This document shows, one piece after another, positions 42,895 to 53,879 of a stretch of DNA of 64,000 nucleotides. Location of the stretch: assembly GCA_030374765.1 (NCBI GenBank), contig JARGXX010000080.1, positions 248,001 through 312,000 of the forward strand, given 5' to 3'. The DNA is from Agarophyton chilense. Its lineage: Eukaryota > Rhodophyta > Florideophyceae > Gracilariales > Gracilariaceae. Each line of letters opens with the position of its first letter. Within the stretch, counting starts at the first letter, position 1. A program made the position numbers and the translations under genes. The notes beneath the pieces are model-generated. The model had not been told where the DNA came from, searched no databases, and saw only the letters and a list, made by a program, of their open reading frames with translations.

Positions 42895-43400
42895 AAGAAA
42901 ATACCATTCACCGCCGTTGACCTCGTTGAAGTGTATGTCAAACTGGAAGTGGAGAAACGAGGACGACGTTCGCTCCCCAAGACTGTGACATCAGTCAACG
43001 CCTACAACCGCATTGCCACTGTGCCTGGAAAAGCTGGCAAGGAATTGACAGCCGCGTTTGAGGATACACACATGGAAATTCCCTGTCACGAGCTTTGCAA
43101 AGCTTGTGCAAGACGGTATTGATGCCCTGGATGACATGAATGATATTGAAATGCCACAAGAGTCCAATGACAACTCCAAATCAACTCCTTAAACTGCGGC
43201 TGCCGACTCTGATTTTGGCACAGATGCAGTAAAAGACGATGTCACAGCCAGAATAGGTGACAAAGGGAAAATCTTTCGGCCGTTAGACGACCAGTACTTT
43301 TACGGCACTGTGCATTCTGCCGCGGACGACCGGCTCGTCAGTTTGCACTATGAGGATGGGACGGTGATGCTCCTTGCGAGACTGGATGCGTGGAATGCTT
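42895..43400 (+). pseudogene. Older copia-like element: right part of the gene split by element B
   Basis: The frame resumes with KKIPFTAVDLVEVYVKLEV, an integrase C-terminal strand pattern, then AAFEDTHMEI. A further frame holds RPLDDQYFYGTVHSAADDRLVSLHYEDGT near 43275-43365, the small barrel-like module located between integrase and RT in this lineage. The RT that should follow is absent, so the element is truncated here. Confidence 0.75.
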
Positions 43401-43699
43401 TTGTTCTAAATGCGATGGACAGGAAGGTAGGACGCGGGGGCCAGAAGCAATTATTGTTTTCTACGTTATACGGTAAGTATTTACCGCGTGCAGTGGAGTG
43501 GATTTTAGGAGTGGCTTCGAACGTAGTGAGGGAGAGAAATGGTGTGGAATTTGAGCACAACGAGTTTCTTGTGGGGGACGGGAGGAGGGAGGCACGAAAT
43601 GCCGAGAGGACTGAGACGGTGGGAATTTTGGATGCCTTCATCTGGGAAGGTTCACCTTGCACTGAAAGAGCATTTCTTTGTAGATAACTTGATGAAATC

Positions 43700-45235
43700 T
43701 CTTGATGTTGTACTAGATTGCTACGTTGGAGCCTGAGAATCGGAAGAGTCGTATTTTACTCGTTTACAGAGAGTGAGTGTGGGCGAAGTGGAGAAACAAA
43801 TGGAAGAAGAAGTGGGAAAGGTAGGTGCAACACAACGAGTAATAAGAGTTGTGAACTAAGGCGACGGTTTAATGAATGGATTTACACCTGGATCCCAATA
43901 GAAACGGTTTGAGGAGAAGCGTTGGAAGCGCCAGTCGACGCTTTGTGCAAAAGTTGTGGCGGAGTAGTTCTCACGGAAGACATTGACGCAGCCGAGGATG
44001 GAGGAAGAAGGGCTTAGACCGAACCAAGGGGAGACGTTTTCAGAGGTTGAGGCTGAAGAGATGGGTATAGCTTGTACTGTGTGGTTGTGTTCGTCGTCCG
44101 TGTCCTCGCGAAAAGAGATGCAGTTGAGTGCTTCGTCAATTTTGTCTCTTTGGGGAACTACCTCGAAGAACTGAACGAATGAGAGTTCGATGGAGGTTTT
44201 GGGGGTGGTTTCTTGATGAGAGTCGAATGAGGTAGTTGAGTTTTCATACTCAGACTGTGGAGGAAGAGGTAGAGGAGGTTTTGCTAGCGGCGATGACCTG
44301 TAAGAATTTTGGAGACTTAGAGTGAGCGAACGAGGGAGCGGCGAAGATGCGATGAATGACTAGGATGTGTCCGGGTGGTAATTCTCCAATGTAGAGATGT
44401 AGAAACTGATGATGTACGCAAACTTGAAGACTGTGAGATTGAAGAGACTGATGTTGGGGTGGTGCTCGTGCAGGGATATTTTTTCGAAGTAGATGTTGGT
44501 GGAGGGGAGGAACTCAGTGCTCCCAATTTGTGACAGGGTGGTAATGGTGTCTGGAGAGAAGTGGTCCTTGAGTGAGGATTGGTTGGAGAGGCAGTTGAGG
44601 ATGAGGAGCCTGTGTGCTGTGATGGGGTCTGAAAGTAGTATGGTTCTTATGTCACGAACAAAGGCGGGCTGAAGGGGTGTGAATGGAGTTCGGGAGAAGG
44701 AGGAAAAGAGGGAAGGGTGAGAGGGGATGGTGTTTCAGTGCTGGAGTGCCTGCGACCGTTTGGTGGCGCGGATTGTTTCGGTGTGGACTGTGGATAGTCG
44801 CTTGGAGGTGTGGTGTTAGTGGGCTTTGAAGAGGGTGAGGGTGTGGTCATATATGCCAGCATCTTCGAAATGGGGGCCGCCGTATCTCAGAATGTCTTCG
44901 ACAATTTGGTCGAGTACGAGGAACTTGAGGGTGCTGAGGTTGGAGGTGTTCTGAAGGCCAATGGTGGTGACTGCCGCAAGTTTGAAGGAACGAATGTCGT
45001 CTTCGAGTCTTGTGATTGTATCTTCTTTCCATTCTTGGAAGGTGTTCTAGCGCATGGCCATGAGGAAGAGGTCGGTGTATTTGGTGAACACGGTGGTGAT
45101 GGGGGCGGTTTGCACTTCGTTGCAGCATGTGGCAAAGAAAGCGCGGATGAAGGGGAAGACCATGTCAAGAGCACGGGTTTTCCAGATTTTTATTTCTATT
45201 TCGGTGTCGCTATTGCCAGGCTTCAATTAATATTG
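43700..45235 (-). pseudogene. Degraded protein gene of unknown family
   Basis: Reading the minus strand from 45235, one frame gives coherent protein-like sequence for ~330 codons: IWKTRALDMVFPFIRAFFATCC, TITRLEDDIRSFKLAAV, DQIVEDILRYGGPHFEDAG, then AFVRDIRTILLSDPITAHRLLILNCLS and FKFAYIISFYISTLENYHP, with a few stops. Near 44360 the frame changes, and SFVQFFEVVPQRDKIDEALN and VDWRFQRFSSNRFYWDPG continue to about 43880. Hydrophobic positions are spaced as in a folded helical protein. I do not recognise it; it could be a host gene relic or another mobile-element protein. Confidence 0.6.
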
Positions 45236-45529
45236 CGCAAATATGAGTGAGGGTAGTGAAATTTTGAAATACATGCACAATGTTTTGGTATGCACACCTG
45301 ATTGAAGCTCTTGCAACCTTTGATTATGCAGTTTTGTGATAGTTCAGTTTCCCTGAAAACTAGCAACTTTGAATGAATGAGGTTCTTTTGAGAAAATATG
45401 GAACTGCATAAATGCAAATAATCATGGGTTTTCTATCCATTCTAGTTCTTTCGTGTTTGAAGACAAAACTAGCATTGCGAGAACACAGACGATTCAACTA
45501 GGGAGAGCTGTTGCTCTCTGCGTGCTGAA
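45236..45529. other. No gene recognised
   Basis: AT-rich spacer with no readable domain. Confidence 0.4.
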
Positions 45530-45700
45530 CAAATCGATGTAAAACTTCACTTCAAAGGCGGGTTTGGAAAGGAAGATGAAATAAACGTGACCTACGTTCG
45601 AAGCGAGAACAAATACGCCGACTTCCTTCCCAAGCCACTTCGACATTGTCGTTTCAAAAATAATGTAGACTGCGTTGCACTTGAAGGAGCTCGAGGAGGG
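45530..45700 (+). pseudogene. Copia-type RNase H C-terminal relic
   Basis: The plus-strand frame IDVKLHFKGGFGKEDEINVT then YVRSENKYADFLPKPLRH matches the end of copia RNase H (HIDVKYHF, V.YV.T..N.AD.LTKPL). The rest of the element is not seen upstream. Confidence 0.75.
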
Positions 45701-46379
45701 CTGTTGAGATATGTCCGACTATGCCACAAAGCCCTCCGTGTTAGGTATCGGCGGATGAATGATTGGTGCTTTCATTCTGACTCGTAAAAAGGGACTACCA
45801 CGATTCTACAGCATACCAGTGTCTATATGAACTACATGTGCTATTGTGCAAATTGGTCATAACGTCCAGATCTTATGGTGTACAAATATTACAGGCTATA
45901 AGAAATGATCTCGAAGAAGGGACAAGCTGTCTTGTATATCACCGGAGACATGCAGTACGTCGATGGAACAGGAACGTGTATATAGGCGGATCATAACTAG
46001 TGTGTACTGTCATGTTGAATTTGTGCACACTTCAATTTAATGGTACATTGTACACTGTTCTGCTTTGCTGTTGTAAGTAGGCATAAATTTGGATTACGGT
46101 TTGTTGTCATATTTGAAGATGACTGGAAGTGTTGAATGTCCCCGCTTTGTAGTCTAGGGTTTACGTAAGCTGGAGATTACACTATTGCCATAGCTAAGAA
46201 GTATGAAATTGGGAGTTCGTCTATTTCCAAATAAATTCTAGACAGAAGAGCCAGTTCCCCTCTCAACGCTCAAGTTTCTGTTCTGTCTACATCATCTCTG
46301 AGATTGGAAAGTAGAGGGAAATAAAACGTGAACGCAGGCATGGGAACTTGTCGGGAACCTTCCCTCAAAAACGCCTTTG
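45701..46379. other. No gene recognised
   Basis: May include a decayed copia 3' LTR, but no boundaries are visible. Confidence 0.35.
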
Positions 46380-46659
46380 GTCCTCGTCAAAATCTCATCG
46401 TGAAACGGCCGTCTGATTGGCCACCGCAAATGTTTTCATGCAGCGTGATATGATCAAGTTGTCTGGTTCTAATGAGCAATCTTAGGCCATTGTCCTGAGT
46501 AGAGCGATCTAACTGGACGATCTTGCTGAATACGCACGGGCTACGCAGATCGAGAGATTGTACGAATATGTATCGGATCATGGATTACGGAGGTAATAAG
46601 CGAATCATGAAATCCTTTAGATAACGTCTAAATAATCGTACCAAGGGCAGAAAGCTTCA

Positions 46660-47404
46660 TAAACCCGTCAATGTCTGAGGCTTTAGCCAGTTTCTGAAGG
46701 TTTAAACTTTTGCATAAGTAAGCAGTATCCCTTCGTTTCTGTCAAGATGGCGCGTGACTTCCGTTTTCTGATCATGAACTGACACTTCTTTCGGTAAATG
46801 TCAATCTCATGCTCCCATAGCCTCTCCAGATTATATTTAACATGACCCAAATGCTGTCCTCTGGTAGCCATTTATACAAGAAGATCATCAATGTACGCAA
46901 CCAGCAAATCATCAATAAAATAATGCATTAATTTGTTCAAGAGCGTCTAGAACGTAGTTGGCGTGTCGAAGAGTCCCATTGGCATCACAAGATACTTTTA
47001 TTGCCCATATTTGGCATTTAAGGCGGTCTTTTCACCATCGGAAGGCTTCATACATTTTTTATGGAATCCAGCTTTCAATTCCAGTTGGGAAAAGTAAACT
47101 GAACGCCCAAGCCTATCAAATATCACTTTACACTTGAATATCGGTGCATTATTCTTCTTTTTACTCGGTTCAGAGCTAGGTAGTTCAAAAATTCACGAAC
47201 TGCCTGCCCTAGCTCTATCACAGAGAAGAAAGGGTATCCAGAAGGCAACCTACTATGTCTGATCTTCCCACTCTGCAGAAAAGAGTCAACAAACTCTCTT
47301 CCTGCCACGAACTGTGTTAGTGAAGGCTGCGAGAGGAAACGGTGTGTCGGGGTTCTTTTAGGATCGGTATCCACAGTATTGTACTCCCCACAAGGTGGTG
47401 GCAA
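46660..47404 (-). pseudogene. Reverse transcriptase relic of the third Ty3/gypsy lineage
   Basis: Begins with HRFLSQPSLTQFVAGREFVD and LQSGKIRHSRLPSGYPFF (fingers), then EFLNYLALNRVK, then YFSQLELKAGFHKK and KTALNAKYGQ, KYLVMPMGLFDTPTTF, then AYIDDLLV (IDDL catalytic box) and HLGHVKYNLERLWEHEID. Several stops and one frame change. The RT type is clear, function is lost. Confidence 0.82.
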
Positions 47405-47639
47405 GCTAAATAGAAGCTTAGCCCGAAAAACTTCTCAAATATAGTGAGCAAATGCTTTAGGTTAGTGTCAGGAGGGCCCGAACACTCGACCTTTGGCGTT
47501 TTTGGTACTTTTTTATGACCATCACACAATTTCTTTCTAATCGTCGCGTGAAATACATGGAATTTTCCCTAGAGGCGTCAATCGTTCTCCGGAACTCCCT
47601 AATGCTCAAATTCGCTACTTCGAGTTCAAAAACCATAGA

Positions 47640-47840
47640 AATCGACTCAGTCCAGAAGACTTCGCTGTTAACAGTAATTTCCCGCGCTTTTTAGTTCGTA
47701 TTTGGGTTATATTCCGCACACAATGGCATCGCAAGTAGAACATCGTACATGCAGGTCGCTACAATCCATGGAGATGTGTACTCCTTCTTTTCAATGCGAA
47801 CTGTACCTGGACTTATTCAAGAGCTCTTCTCCACGAAGTC
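47640..47840 (-). pseudogene. Aspartic protease relic of the third Ty3/gypsy lineage
   Basis: The minus-strand frame TVRIEKKEYTSPWIVATCM followed by YDVLLAMPLCAEYNPN matches the C-terminal half of Ty3 proteases, where YDVILGMPWL..HNP is the conserved block. The DTG active site upstream was not found. Confidence 0.65.
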
Positions 47841-48104
47841 CTCCTTTGAATTCTTGAATATTTTATTTAGTGAACTCAAAGCAATCTTTTCTTTGTGCCT
47901 CGTAACAAAAGCCTTCGATTAAAACATTTGTAATACATCCATCATCTTTCACAATTTAAATATGTATCCCATTCATTGTCCTTTTTAGAGTCACAAACGA
48001 TATACACGGCACAGAAGAGATTCTAGTACACTTCGGGATCTGAATGAACACACTTTGAAATAAATAAGGTTCTATTGCCCGAAGTATACTTTCAAAAGAA
48101 CCCT

Positions 48105-48407
48105 TTACTTTTTCGAGCTATCTGAACTATCCTTTATTGTATTGAACTTCACTGATTTGTTGCTAATTTTATCGTTTAGATTTCCACTCTCACGGCAATG
48201 TTTATATGGGCAGCATCTCAGCCTTTGTAAGTTATAATAGGATTTGTTTTTAAGGTCTCGTAAGCATTCTCTAGATTTAATTCGAGAACTAACCTCTGCA
48301 TTGCCATTTTCTATTGGATCTAAAGTTCCTTTCTCCCCTCCAGATTCCACTTGTTCTTCCAAACAGAATCTCATGTACGCAAGCTCAACATGCAAGGATA
48401 TCTTCAT
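48105..48407 (-). pseudogene. Possible gag relic of the third Ty3/gypsy lineage
   Basis: A 100-codon frame with charged/Cys-containing sequence (CLRDLKNK, RCCPYKHCRESGNLND). The second part may be a damaged zinc knuckle. Position upstream of protease and RT fits gag; the match itself is weak. Confidence 0.35.
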
Positions 48408-48410
48408 AGC

Positions 48411-50337
48411 TTCTTAGAAATTTTTGTAGTTGGCCTACCTCAATTCAAACTGTATAATTTCTTCCAAGCCACTGACAAACGTTATTTACTTCTTACTGGC
48501 ACTAATGTCCGGAATTGTCAGGACAATATCCCAAAATTCAGAAATTTAATCAGAAACAGATGATTTCTGCATAAAACTACGAAGTTTATCCCTAGCTCTT
48601 CTTTCGTAATTTTTAAGGACGAATTTTTTTTATTGCAGCTACAAACTTATCCCACATGTTTAGTTTACGCAGATTGTTTAGAATTTTGTAACCCCAAAAA
48701 GCGGCAGTGCTCATCAACATGTATGAAGCTCAAGTAGTCGCGAACTCCAGAGATTTTCTCTGGCTTGATAGGCTTTTACTGGATCGATACCGCACTCTTC
48801 CCATGATCGTTTTCGCCCAAATTACAGTGCTGGGTATTTTCGTTATTTTTTGCAATAGAAGAAATGCGATGCTACCAACAAAACATCGGTTTTGAGATAA
48901 TGTCTGTTTTTTTTCTGCTTGCAGTTCGGTTTTCTCTCACTCCTGAGAAGAGAGCTGCCAAGAAGCCAAATTTGCGGGGTTAAGAGTCGCATTGCGACAC
49001 CGTCATCACGCCTTCCAGTCTCTATTCGGCGTCAGCTCTCTTCTGAATTGTTCAAATAGTCCCGTGAAAAGCATCTAAAACACAGCATATGGGGCACTCA
49101 ACTTGTGTGTTTTCAAACTACATAATAACACTCAGCACAAACCACTTACATAAAGGTGCTAAATTTGAAAGGATGCTGATGAGGATTACAATTTCTTGAG
49201 GGTTGTACTTAAAATGTAAGTTTCAGTTGGTGTACCAATCGTTTTCACCAAAGTTTTATACTCAGGAAGTATTTCGTCTACCAGGTAATACAGCCATGTT
49301 ATCTCTTCACCACCAGAATCCAGCTTAAAGTAAAATGAAAGATACTCTCCGAATCACACGTTTCCAACGTACAGACTAACTAATAATAGATTAAAATCGT
49401 TCATAGTACTAGGTAGACCCAAGGAAAAATTCCAAATATATAGATCTAATTCATAACTCTTATGTTTTTGTAGACTACAAATCTAATCCTTCTTAGAAAT
49501 GATTTCTTGGAGAGCTCTGAACGGTTACCTCATTTCTATTTAGGAAAATCGAGGCAACCAACTCATCCAGGAACTATAACGGTAGCAAAGCGTCTCTCTA
49601 TGGGTTAAAGCTCTTTTTCTGTAAGGTAATGTAGATACACGCTTTCCAAACATTTTACCGTTTACCAACGAAATATACTTCATTTAAAGCAAAAAGGAAG
49701 ATCCTTGGAGACGGAAATATTCGTCAAGGATGTCTTCAAAACAGACAAAAGCAATTTGTTTCAATTTGGCTACTACGTTTGGAAGAGAAAAAACACAAAC
49801 TTTTCTGAAAAAATTGCACGCCAAACTAGCATGTGAATAGAACTTGTTTTCTAATGTTGCCTCAAACATTTAGCTAGACATCGTTCTTGACCTTCGAAAT
49901 CTTTGCTAGAACAGTTGGTCAGTTAATACATGTTCGTAATAATTTCAAAATTCAGGACAGGGTTAGTCGAGATATCAGAACTGGTCGAGAATAATTGTAT
50001 GATGTCTTTGCACACAGTCAGGCTCCATGTTGGAAAAACTATTTAGACGATACAAAAGTGGTCTTTTTCATAGACTTAATGTTTGAGAATACATTTGTTA
50101 CCAGAACGAAGCTGCAATGCAACCTTCAATGTCGGCAGAAGTGTCTCTGAAATTGTTGGAACTTTTGGGGGCATTATGGAGTTTTGTAGGGTTTGATGTC
50201 TATGTTGGATTTACCTGGTGGGGTAGTGAGATCATCGGATTTCGGCGCCATGATTTATCTACTATTTGGAAAACAATCGACGCAAGCCGGAAGATCTATG
50301 TCTTCAGGGCTCTTTAGTCTGGTCCGATACTCCCACC
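48411..50337. other. AT-rich stretch without recognisable gene
   Basis: Only short frames. 50117-50317 (plus) encodes a 66-codon frame with a Leu/Trp-rich start but no family match; it directly precedes element D. Confidence 0.4.
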
Positions 50338-50783
50338 TGTAACGCAATGACTGGTGGGTCAGCGTACTGGTCTGAACCTGAGGTAGCGTGATGCAGCGAA
50401 TCCTAAGGTTCGTATCCTTGGCTGCGGCACTTCCAGATTACTTGATGAAATGGGCTGGCGTGTACTGCGTAGTTCTACAGGTCGAAGCTACGGAAACGAT
50501 GGCTTGACGACCAATTGGTGGAACTGATGTACCACAGGGGGTAGTTTAGTATCCTAACTGTTCCTACCTTACTCTAAAAAAGAAGCGTCACTCGAGCCAA
50601 GTAAATAGCGATGGCGAGGCGCTAAGATCTCCCTGGCACTGCAATGCTAATCTATTACACTAATTAAACTAAAATTATTATATAAATGAGTGCAGCTGAG
50701 GTCGGCCAGTCCACGTGGCGTCTGTAAGATACCTTAAGCCCTGACTGCGCACAGGACTCAACCGTTATCGGTGCTCCTTCACA
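50338..50783 (-). repeat. Element D 3' LTR
   Basis: 446 bp from TGTAACGCAATG to CTCCTTCACA on the plus strand; matches 58740-59185 and 12823-13267 with many substitutions. Confidence 0.9.
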
Positions 50784-50884
50784 TACCTCCCTCCCTATGA
50801 TTTGACTGTCACGGCGAAGTCCAAATTGCCTCACACATTCCTGGGGGTCTAGCTCTAATTGGATTTATTGGTGAACCTCCAATC

Positions 50885-51893
50885 ATGCCTTCGGGGTCGG
50901 AACGTCGTGATCCTCAGCGTCATAATGGTTTTGACACGAGCGGGGCCGTGCCTGACATGTCGGCGTCTTATGATCAATCCGGGGTTTAGTTGCTCCCGTT
51001 ACCAGTGAGCGCGATGGAACGTCGCATCGCCACCATTCTAGGGAGTCCTGTTGCGAAAGGGCTGACCCTTGGCGCCATGTTGGAAATTAATTTGCGTGAA
51101 GTACTGTAAGCTCACCGGTGTAGGGTGTTCCTTGACGCTTTTCATATCCGTTGTTATTCCTTTGGCGACCCTACACGCTTCGTCCGCCGTGAACCACGGT
51201 GCGCGCCATCCTGCCCGATTCGGTTTCTTTCTCCCTCCTTCCTGTCGCAGTATTCCTCCAGTGGTCGTGCGCGATGCCACAATCGCCTCTGAAGCCTGTC
51301 GGATACGCCACTCTCCCTCCTGACTTTGTCGCTTCAGTCGGTTTTCCAATCCATTTCCCGGCAGACCAGCCTGTGGGCAGCGGCGCCTTCGAACAACCAA
51401 GCGGGGAGCTCCTCGCGATATCAAGTGGCTTAGGAGCGCTCCGGGGACCGCTATGACCGTACCATGGGACGAAATCCGCGGGCAGTGCGTCATGCCATTC
51501 TGACGTACCGTGCGTATTACTGCCTAAATGGACATTGCGACAGTCCTTGGGGAAGCTTGTTCCTGAGCGCGTCGATCGGCGCGCTACGCCGCGACTCTCC
51601 AACAGGGTCAAAATCTGAAGACCGCTATGGTCAGTCTCCTGCAGCAGAATGCAAAAATGATGTCCCAGAGGGCTACTGCCGACTTAGATGCCCGGTATGA
51701 TCTAGATTTGAGCGATCGGGAGGCTTACGAGGGTGACAGTAGTTCCTTAGGTATATCTCCAGCGAAGAAGTGTGATCGGCTTGCAGGTGCCGGTCCTGTT
51801 GGTACAGTAAGCTTCTTGGTTGACCTTAGTCCTGATATCGCGCCTACAGATTTCAATGAGGACGATGGGATTACTCCTGCGCCGACCCAATGA
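50885..51893 (+). pseudogene. Antisense accessory ORF of element D, decayed
   Basis: The frame begins about 100 bp inside the 3' LTR at ATG 50885 (MPSGSERRDP) and runs opposite to pol, ending at TGA 51891-51893 about 110 bp from the end of the chromodomain frame. Stops and at least one frame change are present (for example near 50987 and 51110, and stops at 51321 and 51499). From 51468 on it aligns without gaps to the open frame in C (5509-5934): MDIATVLGEACS, MSQRATADLDARYDLDLSDRE. A helical piece near 51014 (MERRIATILGSPVAKGLT) belongs to the N-terminal part. Family unknown. Confidence 0.55.
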
Positions 51894-52005
51894 GTCATGT
51901 TGGTGTTCGGAGCGCCTTCGCGAACCTTGAGGTCTTGAAGGGGGCTGTTACGTCTCTGCTAGTTACTCAAATATAGTAATTCTTGCGCTTTCCAAATGTC
52001 TTTTT

Positions 52006-52800
52006 TTAACTCAAAGATGTGTGCACCGGGACGGCGTGCGATCCTTGAGAGCTTCTCAGGTCTTTCTCAGGTGTGGCCTGAGGATCGACTTTATTCCCTG
52101 AAGCAGGAACTACGGCGAACCGTCGTGTCGGGAGGCGTTTTGGGACGCTTTTTGGTATTGTCCAGGCCAACGATTGCCCCCTCCAGAAGGCTGCGCTCCG
52201 TGCAGCCGATTTTGCGCCAATATTGGGCGAAAAAATTAGGCGGAATGGTTTGAGGCTCTTGCAAAGTGTCTTTTTCAGGAATGTAGTCGAACCAACGGAC
52301 GTGATAGGCCATAGTTCCATCTTCTCCCCGATCGGCGAAGATGATGTGCTCAATCACTTATTTAGGTTAGTGTTCATTCTCTTCCGGAAAAAGAGTGTGG
52401 TCCAGAGAGGCAAATCCGTCGGAGTCGGTTGGAACAGATGGGTCATCGTCAATGGCATTGAGCACCGGGTCCATGGGGCTACTCAGGTCCGCCGAAACTG
52501 CCTGAGGGGGTGAGGAGTCTTTAGCGTCAACCTGAGGTCGTAGTGATTTCGATGGGCAAAGGGGCTGGGACTTTGGTTATTCGGGAGAGTTCGGGGCTCG
52601 TGTCACCTGATTAAGAGATACCGTGTCCTGTAGGCTGTCAATTAATAACATATTGGTGTGTTGATAGACCTTAAAGACTTTTTATGGTCCTGCAGAACGA
52701 AGTAAGAGCTTCTGCGTAGTGTCCTTGAGTTCATCACTGTTCTTCGGAGGCTGGTCCAGGTAAACCAATTCTATTTTCCCAAAGATATATTTATTCCAGA
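52006..52800 (-). pseudogene. Element D pol C-terminus with chromodomain
   Basis: Chromodomain blocks readable as IEHIIFADRGEDG, MAYHVRWFDY, EKDTLQEPQTIPPNF, YWRKI; the second Trp of the usual DTW is Leu. An integrase C-terminal barrel-like stretch lies upstream near 52650-52800. Frame changes separate the parts. Confidence 0.82.
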
Positions 52801-52879
52801 CGGATTTGTCGTTATTGTTCTTGTAGTGCCATTGGGCTTTGATCACTACAGCTCTATCTGATTGGGTAATGCGGTTGAT

Positions 52880-53720
52880 GCGTCGGCGCGAGTAGCACTT
52901 CGCCTAAAGAGGAGTCATTCCTTCGGTTATTTCCTAGGGTACAATAGACTCCTGAAGGTTAACAGCTATCGGCGGTGGCGATCTCCTTAGCGTTAGGTCG
53001 AAAGGCTTTGTCCCCGTGGAAGCGTACAATTACGTGTCGTAGGCATAAACTTGTTGTTCAACGTATTCGTACCAGTCCAATTGGTACGCTGATACGTAGT
53101 GAGTCAATCAGTCCAGAAGGATGCGGTTGAAGCGTTTGGCTCGGCCACTGGTTTGCGGGTGGTGTGCCGTGGTGGTCACATGTTTCATACCTAAGGTAGC
53201 ACAAACGTGGGAGGAAGTTTTGGATATAAGCTGACTGCCAGTATCCGTAAGGAGGTAGAGTGGAATGCCATATGGATATACCCAGTGAGGCAAGAAGGCC
53301 GTAGCGACATTCGTGGCTGTTGTCTTCCCTAGGGGTTGGGCTCGGGTAAGTCTGGTAAACATTCAGTTACTACCAAGACAAACCGTTCCCCATGGGACGC
53401 TTTAGGCAAAGATCCAATTATAACCATTGCGACATATTCCATCGTGCCTGCGGCGGGGAAGAGTTTCAATTTGGCCTGATGGTTGGCGCGAGACCCTCGA
53501 ATTTGTGCGCACGAAGTACAGTTCCGTGCGGGTTGAAGTAGGTCCTGCGCAATTAGTGGAAAGTAGAAGAACTTCCTTAGGGTCTGGTACAATCATCGGC
53601 CTCCAGGGAGACCAGCTAAGCGAGGGAAAAGGGCAAGGTATGGGAATCTTGCCTTTAGTGACATTGGTACTACCCGTTGGAGTGCGCGATCCAGTGGTTA
53701 GCGGAGACAAAGTAGTCATA
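52880..53720 (-). pseudogene. Element D integrase
   Basis: HHCC part near 53592-53500 (YQTLRKFFYFP, ARNCTSCAQIRG), core with LLTDTGSQLISKTSSHVC (DNG changed to DTG) and TTTAHHPQTSGRAKRFN, where the expected catalytic Glu of AERFN is Lys. Several breaks; inactive. Confidence 0.82.
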
Positions 53721-53879
53721 ATCGGTCATAGTCGAATAAACATCCAGGGGTTTCTACCTATTGGGCTGTTTCCTCACTGTACTCGTCTTTGACCTACTTC
53801 TGTAGGTGTTCCTCAATAGTTATAGGGTGGAGCTCTTTTCCTTACGGGGCGGGGCTATCGTGTTAAGCTGAGGTGGTGT

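Larger units (their letters stand above)
46380..48410 (-). mobile_element. Highly decayed third Ty3/gypsy lineage
   Basis: Minus-strand order gag-like (48407-48105), protease (about 47840-47640), RT N-terminus and palm (47404-46660) is that of a Ty3/gypsy element, but sequence differs from families 1 and 2. No LTRs are recognised and almost every domain is broken, so it is older than the others. Confidence 0.7.

Noticed and set aside
44810-45250. 146-codon plus-strand frame rich in Glu, Gly and Val
   Set aside because: It is the complement of the minus-strand pseudogene, which reads as a far more plausible protein.
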